Source: Paenibacillus taichungensis
Lineage (GTDB): Bacteria > Bacillota > Bacilli > Paenibacillales > Paenibacillaceae
DNA: 64,000 nt
Reading direction: 5' to 3'
Assembly: GCF_013359905.1 (NCBI RefSeq)
Contig: NZ_JABMCC010000121.1
Location: forward strand, 372,001 to 436,000
Position 1 is the stretch's first letter; every line of letters starts with the position of its first letter. Both the position numbers and the translations under genes were made by a program. Below the pieces are notes generated by a model. The model saw nothing but the letters and a program-made list of their open reading frames with translations. It was not told the origin of the DNA and made no database searches. Shown here piece after piece: positions 27,415 to 35,639 of this stretch.

Positions 27415-28368
27415 ATGTTGGATCGACGTTTGTTGGAAGAAGGGCTGGCTGTTATTGTCTCCAGTCGGGAGCGTACAGGAGATTTGTGGCACGCCCATTA
27501 TGGGGCGGGAGCTATTGCGGCTTATTTTTGGGTGAGGGAAAATCGTCTCACTGCCCTTGCGGCGGGCAGTGTTACGGCTGAAGCGAAAGCCATGCTTCGC
27601 CAGCACGGATTGAACGATGGCTTGAACTCCCGGAATGGAGAGGTTTTGCCAAGGGAAGAGGCCGAAGCGCGTATTACAGCAGCGCTGGATCGAACCATCG
27701 GAGAACTGCACTGGGTTGGCCATCAGGCCATCTATGGTGCCCTTAGTCTGAAAGCCATTCGTGAACTGGATGGTTGGGGTACAGAGCATGACATGAATCA
27801 GATGGTTGAACTTATTGATTCTTTTGAACGAACCATTCCAGGTAGATCCTGGGTAAACACAACTGTGAAAGAAATTCGCAGCTTGCAGTTAAGTGAGGCA
27901 GACGGATTCCCTGATATAGAACGACCGGAACAATTGTCCCGGCTGATTCTGGATGAGCTTGGCGCATTTCGTACCATCTATCAGGCAGAAGCACATCATG
28001 ATCTGATCGGCCACATGCTAACCTACGGGCACGCGCTTAATATATTATTTGAACTGGATTATCCTGCTTTGTTCCATAAAGGCATTCCGCCTTTTCTCAG
28101 GATGGTCAAGGCGCTGCGACTGAGCCGGGATGTGGATGTTGAACAGGAGATGCCAACGTTGCAATCTCCAGTTGACCGTCTGCCATTGATTCGTGCAGAA
28201 CGCTCTGTTGCACTCCCACATGAACTGGAATACTGGCTCACCGACAGACGTTCCCGCGATTGGCATGGAGGTCATGTGTTCAAATTTCCATTCAGCTTCT
28301 ACCATCATGCCAGAAACGGAAATTCGGTTCCGGAAAGCTGGGAAAACTTCCGCTATATTATCGCGTGA
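27415..28368 (+). CDS. Unrecognised conserved-looking protein
   Basis: The frame is open from 27304, but the first good ribosome binding site (AAGGGTGG) precedes ATG 27415, giving 317 residues. No signal peptide was seen. The central part has histidine-rich helical segments (HWVGHQAIYGAL, AEAHHDLIGHMLTYGHAL) that could form an all-alpha metal or cofactor site; that is only an impression. Codon use and composition fit the neighbours. A terminator follows. No family was recognised. Confidence 0.6.
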   Translation: MLDRRLLEEGLAVIVSSRERTGDLWHAHYGAGAIAAYFWVRENRLTALAAGSVTAEAKAMLRQHGLNDGLNSRNGEVLPREEAEARITAALDRTIGELHWVGHQAIYGALSLKAIRELDGWGTEHDMNQMVELIDSFERTIPGRSWVNTTVKEIRSLQLSEADGFPDIERPEQLSRLILDELGAFRTIYQAEAHHDLIGHMLTYGHALNILFELDYPALFHKGIPPFLRMVKALRLSRDVDVEQEMPTLQSPVDRLPLIRAERSVALPHELEYWLTDRRSRDWHGGHVFKFPFSFYHHARNGNSVPESWENFRYIIA

Positions 28369-28387
28369 GCAAAATACTTTTAAGAGA

Positions 28388-28417
28388 GCACAGCCTGAGA
28401 AGGCTGTGTTTCTTTTT
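28388..28417 (+). terminator. Intrinsic terminator
   Basis: CACAGCC-tgagaa-GGCTGTG is followed by TTTCTTTTT. Confidence 0.8.
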
Positions 28418-28423
28418 ATCTTT

Positions 28424-28906
28424 TTAAAGGAGCCAAATTTCAAGGATAAACAGGATTATAATGACTCTGGATATCAGCATGAATGGTGATTTTCGTATGG
28501 GCTGACGCGCTGACCATATTCCCCAGGAACTCATAAGCGCAATACTGCCCCAGAACACCCACAAGGGAATGCCTTCGGGCGTAAATGGAAAGGACAGCGA
28601 GGGCAGACCTGTGTTGCCAGCCCCAAGAAGAACAGTGGTCATATAGACGAGCACAAGGTAAAGCAACTCAAATAGCAGGGTTTGTAGCCAGAAATAATAG
28701 ATGTGGAGCACTCGAAGCAGAATGACTGTGACCAGGATAAACAGGATACCAACGGATGAGAATGTTGCAGCGGTCCATCCAATGAGTGATGAAGTTACAA
28801 CATCTGTTTCCTGATAAAAGGTGTACATTGTCAGGGCATACATAACGGGGCCAGCCATATAACTGGTAACAGCGATCCACAGATAGAACCAGAGCTTTTT
28901 ATTCAT
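28424..28906 (-). CDS. Integral membrane protein, four to five helices, unknown function
   Basis: AAAGGATGG lies eight bases ahead of ATG 28906, so the upstream ATG at 28918 (which overlaps the Shine-Dalgarno sequence) is rejected. The 160-residue protein has hydrophobic segments at about 7-28, 41-63, 66-92, 112-128 and 137-158. No family was recognised. It is convergent with the preceding gene. Confidence 0.65.
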   Translation of the reverse strand: MNKKLWFYLWIAVTSYMAGPVMYALTMYTFYQETDVVTSSLIGWTAATFSSVGILFILVTVILLRVLHIYYFWLQTLLFELLYLVLVYMTTVLLGAGNTGLPSLSFPFTPEGIPLWVFWGSIALMSSWGIWSARQPIRKSPFMLISRVIIILFILEIWLL

Positions 28907-29094
28907 GATCGTATCCATCCTTTATGGTAAATAGGGTTAGAAAGGCCACTTATATCATATAAACAGCATCAGGAATGGATTTGTTGGGTTGTCCGGCAGA
29001 AGTCTCTGCAAGAAACCGACATTTAATCGCCATGATGGCAACAACAAATAGACGTAATCCATACGGATAACCGTCAGCGCGACCGATTTATACA

Positions 29095-29184
29095 TGTAAG
29101 ATTGTATTATCGGATCAGTAGCAAGAGACATATCCCGATAAGCACATACGCTAATGTACAGACCGGCCAGGGGCCGGTTTTTTT
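29095..29184 (+). ncRNA. Conserved structured leader L1 ending in an intrinsic terminator
   Basis: It starts TGTAAGATTGTATTATCGG and has three predicted hairpins: TTATCGG/CCGATAA, ACAT/ATGT and the terminator GACCGGCC/GGCCGGTT followed by T residues. About 90 nt are shared with 31219-31310, with compensatory G-T/A-T type changes in the terminator stem. It lies 75 bp before the DUF4127 gene. Function is unknown; a leader or small RNA is inferred. Confidence 0.55.
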
Positions 29185-29258
29185 ATGCGGTGATTGCACA
29201 CTTGCTCTGATCGGGTACTAAAGAAAGACTGAATATATCTAACAGGAGGTTTTCGGAT

Positions 29259-31112
29259 ATGAAAACAGTATTGTATGTTCCACTGGATGATCGTCCAGCG
29301 AATCTGGATGACGTCGTTGTACAAGGAAAAGCAGCCGGTATCCATATCATTACACCGCACCTGGGTGACATTCAAAATCGTCTGGATTCCGAAAAAACGG
29401 TAGAAGGCACCACATTGCTTGGAACGTCTACGCCTACGTACGGTAAACCGTCCAACATTCATGATTTCATTTTGAAAAATGCCGCCAAAGTGGATGGATT
29501 CATCATCTCTTCGGATATGCTGGCTTATGGTGGTCTGATTGGCAGTCGTCAGCTTCGTGAAGATGGAGGGGGCACATATCCTGATTACGATCAGGACACA
29601 ACCCGTTTGCTCGATGTGATCAAAGCGATTAAAGGAAAATATCCACGCAAACCGGTGTTTGTAATGGATACCATTATGCGACTCGCCACCACCTCATTTG
29701 CAGATGGTCTCGCATTGGATGCCTACAACGAGTCACGTGCATTGATGCAGCAGCCACGCCAGTCTTTTACGGCATTCGAGGATATTGTGAACGGGTACAA
29801 CCTTTCTCCAGAGTCTACGGAATATGGGGAAACGACGTATTTTAATAAAGAACAGTACTACAACACTAGACAACATAAATTTAAAACCAATCTGTACATT
29901 TTAGATAAGCTTGCTCGCAAAGGATACATTGACTTCCTCGCCGTAGGCGTCGACGATGCGAATACGCAAGGTGTTCAGATTAACGAGATCAATTATGTGG
30001 AAGCACGAATCAATGAATGGCTCGGTGGGACGGATGGACAAAATCCCGATCGGGCGATTATCCTTCCAGATGCGGATGGCCTGGGTCACGCTCTGGTGGC
30101 ACGTATGGCTAACCAATTGCTGCGCGGTGGGACGAAGACGCGTTATGCAGTGAAGTATTTTGGCCCTCATGGTTCCACGATTATCAATACCTACGAATAT
30201 ATGAATGTGCACGAGAATGTGGTGCGTCATGTGGATATTGTTGGTGGTGTGGTTGTAGCGGATTCCGCTTATCCAGGGCCTGATGTGGTAACGGATACGA
30301 CTTCCGATGTGGAAAATGGAAATGAATTAACGAATGCTACATCTGTCGATGAAGCTTCTTCGTTTGATATGGCGTCTGAGTTGGATCGCATGACGAACCG
30401 TCATCCAGGCAAACCGGGTAAAAAACCGGTGCACATTGAGATTATTGCCATCACGGCGCTGGATCAGGTGCAGGCGGCTGTGGCGCAATTGACGAGCAAT
30501 AGTGAGAAGGGGCTTCCTTCGGTGTTGATTGATTTTGTAGGAAAAGGTCCGGCCAACGTCGATGTAGCCGAAGCACTCCTGAACAGTCCGTATACGGGTC
30601 GGGTTCTGGGTTACAGTGCATGGAATACGCCGGGGAACAAAATCGGTATGGCTGTTGGTATGGGACAATCCCGTTATGCTTTGATTACAACAGAAACACA
30701 TGCCCACGCGTTGCGAGATGCCGTGAATGCACAGGGGTCATTGTTGTTCAAACGTTTCCTGAAAGATTACTACTATAAAGCAGTAGCAATTGCAGATATC
30801 CGTACGTATTCCAGAGCACATGCGCTCTATACCAATGTGGCAACTCTAGCGGATCAGAACATGTCACTCTTCAACTCTGAGGAGGATTACGCTCATCTGC
30901 AGACTTTACTCAGGGATCTGATGCAGACCCACACCACGGCACTGGCGAACAAAACAGCATTTGCTCAAGGGAACGTAGCGATCAAACAAATTTGTAATGG
31001 CGAAGCAGCTTATGCGGAGTATTGCAGTGCACTGCTGGAATATGCGAATCCCGATTTCATTTGGGGACGTGCGTTTGAGATTAAGTTGAATCCGAAAGTT
31101 ACGCTGAAATAG
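29259..31112 (+). CDS. DUF4127 family protein
   Basis: This 617-residue protein begins with the typical VLYVPLDDRPANLD segment of DUF4127 and has further conserved-looking blocks IISSDMLAYGGLIGSR, DTIMRLATTS, LPDADGLGHALVARM and GYSAWNTPGNKIGMAVG. AACAGGAGG precedes the ATG. There is no signal peptide. The family has no established activity, though the acidic/His-rich blocks suggest a hydrolase-like metal site. It is flanked on both sides by copies of the L1/L2 leader element. Confidence 0.88.
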   Translation: MKTVLYVPLDDRPANLDDVVVQGKAAGIHIITPHLGDIQNRLDSEKTVEGTTLLGTSTPTYGKPSNIHDFILKNAAKVDGFIISSDMLAYGGLIGSRQLREDGGGTYPDYDQDTTRLLDVIKAIKGKYPRKPVFVMDTIMRLATTSFADGLALDAYNESRALMQQPRQSFTAFEDIVNGYNLSPESTEYGETTYFNKEQYYNTRQHKFKTNLYILDKLARKGYIDFLAVGVDDANTQGVQINEINYVEARINEWLGGTDGQNPDRAIILPDADGLGHALVARMANQLLRGGTKTRYAVKYFGPHGSTIINTYEYMNVHENVVRHVDIVGGVVVADSAYPGPDVVTDTTSDVENGNELTNATSVDEASSFDMASELDRMTNRHPGKPGKKPVHIEIIAITALDQVQAAVAQLTSNSEKGLPSVLIDFVGKGPANVDVAEALLNSPYTGRVLGYSAWNTPGNKIGMAVGMGQSRYALITTETHAHALRDAVNAQGSLLFKRFLKDYYYKAVAIADIRTYSRAHALYTNVATLADQNMSLFNSEEDYAHLQTLLRDLMQTHTTALANKTAFAQGNVAIKQICNGEAAYAEYCSALLEYANPDFIWGRAFEIKLNPKVTLK

Positions 31113-31218
31113 GGTGTTAATGGCATGAGCCACGCTGAGTCGTCTTTTTTCCACCCCAGATACACTCTTATTCGCACCGAAGTCGTACGAATCACCATCC
31201 GCGCTAGGGATGAAAGGG

Positions 31219-31310
31219 TGTAAGATTGTATTATCGGATCAATAGCAAGGACACACACCGAAAGCACATACGCTAATGTACAGATCGGCCACAAGGGGCC
31301 GGTCTTTTTT
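31219..31310 (+). ncRNA. Conserved structured leader L2 upstream of the tail locus
   Basis: It repeats L1 with the same three-hairpin plan; the terminator is GATCGGCC/GGCCGGTC with a T6 run. The block AGCACATACGCTAATGTACAGA is identical in both copies. It ends about 180 bp before the first tail gene, so it could act as an attenuating leader of that operon, or be a stand-alone small RNA. Confidence 0.55.
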
Positions 31311-31489
31311 GTTGCGGTGAATGGTGTCCAGCTTTGGCGCCGGTGGAGAACCGTTAGCACAGAGACGTACTGACGATGATTTCCTTTTTCCATTAGCAGA
31401 TCGGTTAAAGGGGGGAGTTCGTTGCTGCCACATTGTCGCTGCACAATGCGGGCAGATTGAAACTTGCAGCTGAAGGGGGCGAAATAAAT

Positions 31490-32395
31490 GTGTCTATGAG
31501 TAGTGACTTAAACAACACGGACAGCACAGGGCAAGCGAGTAACGTCATCAGACGAACGCTGAAGCAGAAGCTGGAGGCTCTTGTTCCGGCATGGAATGGC
31601 CGAGTAAAGGACATCCCTGCACCGGGAGAGGTGTTAGCCGGACCCTGTGCCGTGATTGCTTTTGCAGAAGAAGTACCGAAGTCTGCTTGGGCCGGGTATA
31701 GGAGGATTATCAAAATCTCTCCATATGCACGCCCCGAAGATGGAGGAGCTGAACAAGTGGAAGTATGGTCAGCAGCGCTGATGGAAGGACTACACCAAGT
31801 CAGGCTGGAGGATGAAGAAGGTGGGGCATTTACCTGTATTTATCTGGGTTCTTCGGATGGTGATCGTGTGGATGCCAGTTCTGGACTGGTTACGCGCAGC
31901 CTGCGGTTTGGGGTGTATGTTCCAGAAATGCTGGAATACGCTCAGGCTGAAACCACAGATTTGTGGATGGCTGCACTTCAGGGCTGGACACGAACTCAGC
32001 TCGGACAGGAGTGGTCCGTATATGGGGATGCCTGGCCTGGAGGTTATAGGGCCAAGTCCATACTGTGGCGATTGACGGGATGCAGCACAACCACCGCAGG
32101 GACTTCTGCGCTGGAGATTCGTAAGCAATGGATTGGGCATGTGCTGGCTGCGAATGTGGGAGATGTCCATCAAACGGTCACACATCTGGTTGAACAACTG
32201 GCTGTGCAACCCCGTATTGCTTTGACGGATACAGACGGTACGCGATATGTGACGGTGGATGAAGTTTCTGCCGACTTGCAGGCAGACGCTTACTTAAACG
32301 GGCAGATTCGTCTGACGTTGCAGCAGCGTATTCGCCGTCCGGGTACGGATGTGCCATTAATTCGTGAGATTCACCATAGCAAAGGGATAGAGTAA
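31490..32395 (+). CDS. Tail terminator/completion protein, apparently two fused terminator-like domains (module 1)
   Basis: The start is uncertain: GTG 31490 behind GAAGGGGGCG is preferred, and TTG 31433 is open too. The 301-residue product has two halves of about 140-150 residues, each with an N-terminal helix, a beta sheet and edge strands. The first holds LKQKLEALVPAWNGRVKD and LRFGVYVPE. The second holds IRKQWIGHVLAANVGD and IRLTLQQRIRRP. The position before the sheath and the plan fit tail terminator proteins, which module 2 encodes as a single 143-residue domain. The role is inferred from position and shape. Confidence 0.6.
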   Translation: MSMSSDLNNTDSTGQASNVIRRTLKQKLEALVPAWNGRVKDIPAPGEVLAGPCAVIAFAEEVPKSAWAGYRRIIKISPYARPEDGGAEQVEVWSAALMEGLHQVRLEDEEGGAFTCIYLGSSDGDRVDASSGLVTRSLRFGVYVPEMLEYAQAETTDLWMAALQGWTRTQLGQEWSVYGDAWPGGYRAKSILWRLTGCSTTTAGTSALEIRKQWIGHVLAANVGDVHQTVTHLVEQLAVQPRIALTDTDGTRYVTVDEVSADLQADAYLNGQIRLTLQQRIRRPGTDVPLIREIHHSKGIE

Positions 32396-32593
32396 GCGCT
32401 AGTCGAGAGGGACTCTAGATGGGGTTCCAGATGAGAAATTCAATATCATACTTTAGCTTCAAATTCATAGGTTCATAGCTTCGAAATCGAATAGCTTGTA
32501 TAGGGTCATAGGGACAAAAATTCATAGGTCAAAATTATAGGCCAAGATCTGGTTCAAAGAATGCAGCAGTCCAACAGATGAGGTGAAATGGTA

Positions 32594-32794
32594 ATGGCAA
32601 GCTCCGTGAAAAATAACAAACAGGCTGCCCCGCAGTATACGCGGGCCGAGCTGATGAATCATGCCGAAGCCCTCTTTGCCGTTAAGGCAGAGGTGCTGTA
32701 TGGTGCGCTGTACGAAGCAGCGCAAGAGACGTTTTCCATAGAGGAAGCGAAGGAACGTATCAACCAATTTATGAAAGCGAAGGTGAAGGGATAA
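32594..32794 (+). CDS. Small helical protein preceding the sheath gene (module 1)
   Basis: The 66-residue product starts at ATG 32594 behind GAGGTG. It is helical and ends EEAKERINQFMKAK, matching the EAQEHIQQFMNG end of the module 2 counterpart. Both share an A/S-E-x-x-x-x-L body and overlap the sheath gene by TAATG. This is the XkdJ position of PBSX. The function is unknown; a sheath or tail-completion accessory is likely. Confidence 0.65.
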   Translation: MASSVKNNKQAAPQYTRAELMNHAEALFAVKAEVLYGALYEAAQETFSIEEAKERINQFMKAKVKG

Positions 32795-34257
32795 TGGCAG
32801 GCGGAACTTGGGAGCAAACGAATCGTCCGGTACTTCCGGGCTTATATATGAATTTTCAGGCGGCAGCAACCTCGGCCATTCAGGCTGGTAACCGGGGAAC
32901 GGTGGTTGTGCCGATTAAGGCAAACTGGGGTCCGGTAGGCACTTTTGTGGAAGTCGGAAGCGAAGCTGCAATTGAGCGTATTTTCTCGGCGCATGCCCTG
33001 GATAATGGAACAGCTTATACATCCTTGAAGCTCGCCTTGCTAGGTGGACCGAAAAAGCTGCTCGCTTATCGGGTAGCCGGAGAGACGGCGAAAGCAGCCA
33101 CGCTTACGCTGAAAGACAGCAGTGATGCAGCCGTTCTGCAACTGGACGCCAAGTATCCGGGTGACCGGGGTAACGGGTTCTATGTCACCATTCAGCCGGG
33201 GGTAATTGATAATACGAAGCATGAAGTGCGGTTGTTTGAAGGCAACCGGATGCTGTATGCACTGCTGACTGCAGATATTTCGGCAGCGTCGCTGGCGAAA
33301 GAGATCAACGCGGATGAAAGCAACATTTGGATTAACGCTCAGGCGATTGGCGAGGGTATAGGTGTCGTTGCAACTGTTGCGGGAGCGGCGTTCAAAGGTG
33401 GTGCAAGTGGCAACGATGGACTGACCAATGCGGAGTATATCGCCGTGCAGGGCGCGCTGGAAGGTGAGCAATTTGACGTTTTGGCACTGGATCATGCGGC
33501 GGATGCACCTTTGCTGGCGAGCTTTGCAGCTTGGGTGGAACGTGTGCGCAATGAGGGTAAACCTGTGATGGCTGTATTCGGTGGTACTACGGCAGACGAT
33601 ACCTCTGCGACTGCAGCACAGAAGGCGGCGGCACGTTCACTCACATTGAATCATGAGGGTGTGATTAATGTTGGTACGGGTGTGCGCTTGGGAGATGCAT
33701 TCTACAGCTCGGCGGAAACGTCTGCTTATGTCGCGGGTCTGATTGCCGGACAACGTCTGAATGAATCCACCACATACGCACCTTCTCCGTTCGATGACGT
33801 GACGCGTCGCTGGACTCGTGCAGAACAGGAGCAGGCGGTTCAGAATGGCGTATTTATTTTCTTCCATGATGGACGTCAGGTGAAGGCGCTTCGCGGAGTG
33901 AATACACTCGTGACCCCTGCCGTAGGACAGAATAATGCCTGGAAAAAAATCCGTTCCATCCGAGTTATGGATGCAATTAATACGGATTTGCAGCGCTCTG
34001 CAGAAGATACGTATATCGGCAAAGTGAACAATACGGAAGAAGGACGTCAGGCGCTGATCGGTGCGATGAAAGCCTATTTGGCGCTGCTCGCACAGAGCAA
34101 TGTCATTGAAGCTGAGGAATACGATGTCGTTCTCGACCCAGCGTATTATGGTGCTGCACCAATTCTCAAGCCAGAGGCGGATCAGGTATTCCTGCAATGG
34201 AATGTGAAGCTGACGGATGTAATGGAGCAGTTGTTTGGAACGTTTTACGTGCAATAA
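32794..34257 (+). CDS. xkdK: Contractile tail sheath protein (XkdK-like, module 1)
   Basis: This 487-residue protein opens with AGGTWEQTNRPVLPGLYMNF and has the sheath core with RSIRVMDAINTDLQ, GKVNNTEEGRQALIGAMKAYL and a beta-rich C-terminal end. The same blocks occur in the module 2 sheath (AGGTWTTQNKVRPGVYMNF and GKVNNNEDGRSLF), which is about 50 residues shorter. The sheath contracts around the tube to drive it into the target envelope. The start is translationally coupled to the small gene before it. Confidence 0.93.
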   Translation: MAGGTWEQTNRPVLPGLYMNFQAAATSAIQAGNRGTVVVPIKANWGPVGTFVEVGSEAAIERIFSAHALDNGTAYTSLKLALLGGPKKLLAYRVAGETAKAATLTLKDSSDAAVLQLDAKYPGDRGNGFYVTIQPGVIDNTKHEVRLFEGNRMLYALLTADISAASLAKEINADESNIWINAQAIGEGIGVVATVAGAAFKGGASGNDGLTNAEYIAVQGALEGEQFDVLALDHAADAPLLASFAAWVERVRNEGKPVMAVFGGTTADDTSATAAQKAAARSLTLNHEGVINVGTGVRLGDAFYSSAETSAYVAGLIAGQRLNESTTYAPSPFDDVTRRWTRAEQEQAVQNGVFIFFHDGRQVKALRGVNTLVTPAVGQNNAWKKIRSIRVMDAINTDLQRSAEDTYIGKVNNTEEGRQALIGAMKAYLALLAQSNVIEAEEYDVVLDPAYYGAAPILKPEADQVFLQWNVKLTDVMEQLFGTFYVQ

Positions 34258-34316
34258 GGTTGTGTAGAAGAGAAGATCGGTTATTAGATTAACTAAAATT
34301 ATTTGAGCTGGTGTTT

Positions 34317-34396
34317 TGCACGATAACGGAGAGGGCAGAAAAATCTGGGGGATAACAGTGTTCGGGAGATTGTTCTGCCAGGGAGTTATATCGTGT
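34317..34396 (+). repeat. Interspersed structured element, copy B (internally deleted)
   Basis: It keeps the outer stem (CACGATAAC with GTTAT-AT-CGTG), CGGAGAGGGCAGAA, AAATCTGGGGGATAACAGTG and GATTGTTCTGCC, but lacks the left arm of the central stem. It lies between the sheath and tube genes of module 1. Confidence 0.65.
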
Positions 34397-34433
34397 AACA
34401 ATGATCAGCCAACCATTCCAAGGAGGAATTGTC

Positions 34434-34841
34434 ATGTTGGATGCGTCAAGAGTCATTCTCGGTACCCATGGTCAGCTGCATATCGATGGTGTGTGGCAGA
34501 CCAATATTAATAAGCTGGAGGCCAGCGTTGAAATTGAGAAACGTGAGCTGAATCTGGTCGGCAACGATTGGAAAGTACACAAGAATGGTGCTAAAAAAGG
34601 AACAGGTACCATGACAGGTTACAAAGTAACTTCGGACATGATCCAGCGCGGCTTCACCAAGTTCCAAATTATCTCGAAGGTGGACGATCCAGAATCATAC
34701 GGTCATGAGAGTGTTTTGCTGAAAGGTTGCATGGTGGACAAAATCCAGCTCGCCAACTGGACAGCGGGTGAGGAAGTACCGGAGGAAACAAGTTTTACAT
34801 TTGAAGGATTTGAATTGTTGAACCCGATTGTAGCGAATTAA
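34434..34841 (+). CDS. xkdM: Tail tube protein (XkdM-like, module 1)
   Basis: AAGGAGG precedes ATG 34434. The 135-residue protein is beta-rich, with the tube-type start MLDASRVILGTHGQLHID and a KKGTGTMTGYKV strand. It ends with the EETSFTFEGFELL strand seen in tube proteins (module 2 equivalent: EEVSFTFEDVDMP). It should stack as hexameric rings inside the sheath. Module 2 has a divergent homologue. Confidence 0.9.
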   Translation: MLDASRVILGTHGQLHIDGVWQTNINKLEASVEIEKRELNLVGNDWKVHKNGAKKGTGTMTGYKVTSDMIQRGFTKFQIISKVDDPESYGHESVLLKGCMVDKIQLANWTAGEEVPEETSFTFEGFELLNPIVAN

Positions 34842-34937
34842 GGATGGAATGACTTCGAACTTCTAAAAGACCTCGTAATGAAGCTTGTCTGATCAGGCGT
34901 ATGTGCAACGAGACTTACAGAAATGGGAACACATGTA

Positions 34938-34961
34938 GGCCGAGAAATTCTCGGTCTCTTT
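34938..34961 (+). terminator. Terminator-like hairpin between tube and chaperone genes
   Basis: GGCCGAGA and TCTCGGTC pair around a short loop, then TCTTTG. The T run is weak, so it may only attenuate transcription and favour high tube and sheath yield over downstream genes. Confidence 0.45.
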
Positions 34962-35021
34962 GTTGTCCCTGAATATGGAGATATTTTAACCAATTGTGAA
35001 ATGAGAAGGAGATCGCACCCC

Positions 35022-35456
35022 ATGAGTATGAACGAAAATATGTCTGAAGAACAAATTTTGGATCAGTTGTTTGAAGCAGCAGAACGTTTGCCGGAAGAGA
35101 ATGTACGCATTCAACGTTTGGATCTGTTGTTAACCTTGCGTGGATTGACATCCTCTAAAGTGGATCAGATCCGAGAACGCTGTACGATTCGCAAAACGGT
35201 CAAAGGCCGCACCGAGGAAAAGGTGGATACCGAAACATTTAACGCGCTACTGATCTCCGAAGCAACGGTGAAAATGAATGTGCGCGGACTCGAACTGTCC
35301 GGTTGGGGAGACAACCGCATCACGGGTCGCATGAAGCTGTCCGGTGGGGAACAAGCGGTTCGCCGTATGTTACTCGCGGGTGAGCTGGATGCCGTTGGCG
35401 ACAAGGTGCTGGAGCTTTCCGGCTTCGGTGTGGAGATTGAAGACCTAAAAAACTGA
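35022..35456 (+). CDS. xkdN: Tail assembly chaperone, short form (XkdN-like, module 1)
   Basis: AGAAGGAG precedes ATG 35022. The 144-residue protein sits between tube and tape measure, the fixed place of gpG-type chaperones. It has an acidic N-terminus, a central strand region and the block MKLSGGEQAVRRMLLAGEL, shared with module 2 as AESLLRKMLLPGEF. The gene ends at CTA AAA AAC TGA, a slippery sequence that allows a -1 shift into a 3' frame. It should bind and load the tape measure protein. Confidence 0.85.
   Translation: MSMNENMSEEQILDQLFEAAERLPEENVRIQRLDLLLTLRGLTSSKVDQIRERCTIRKTVKGRTEEKVDTETFNALLISEATVKMNVRGLELSGWGDNRITGRMKLSGGEQAVRRMLLAGELDAVGDKVLELSGFGVEIEDLKN
35447..35453 (+). other. 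Programmed -1 ribosomal frameshift site, module 1
   Basis: The heptamer A AAA AAC is in the zero frame of the chaperone gene and lies directly before its TGA stop. A -1 slip continues at 35453 in an open frame to 35614. Confidence 0.8.
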
Positions 35457-35614
35457 TTCACTCCGGCGGGATGATCACGTTCCTGTATCATATGTGGGTT
35501 CGTCATCATCTACGGCCCGGAGAATTCTGGTCTTTGCCACGCGGGGAGCGTTCGCTGTTGATTGCGTTCTCGGAAGAGGAAATGGCAGCGATCACCTCGC
35601 AAATGAATCGATAA
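35453..35614 (+). CDS. Frameshift extension of the tail assembly chaperone (gpGT-type, module 1)
   Basis: After the -1 slip the frame reads LIHSGGMITFLYHMWVRHHL and continues to NR then TAA, 53 codons. It has no ribosome binding site of its own at the junction. This matches the T domain of gpGT proteins, which recruits tube monomers to the tape measure complex. An internal ATG at 35471 has no good Shine-Dalgarno sequence, so expression by frameshift is preferred. Confidence 0.75.
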   Translation: MIHSGGMITFLYHMWVRHHLRPGEFWSLPRGERSLLIAFSEEEMAAITSQMNR

Positions 35615-35639
35615 CTAGATCGGACAGGGGGTGAAAGAA

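Noticed and set aside
29095..31310. L1/L2 repeats as attachment sites of an integrated element
   Set aside because: They flank only one gene, there is no integrase, and each ends in a terminator hairpin, which fits RNA leaders better. Recombination between them is not excluded.
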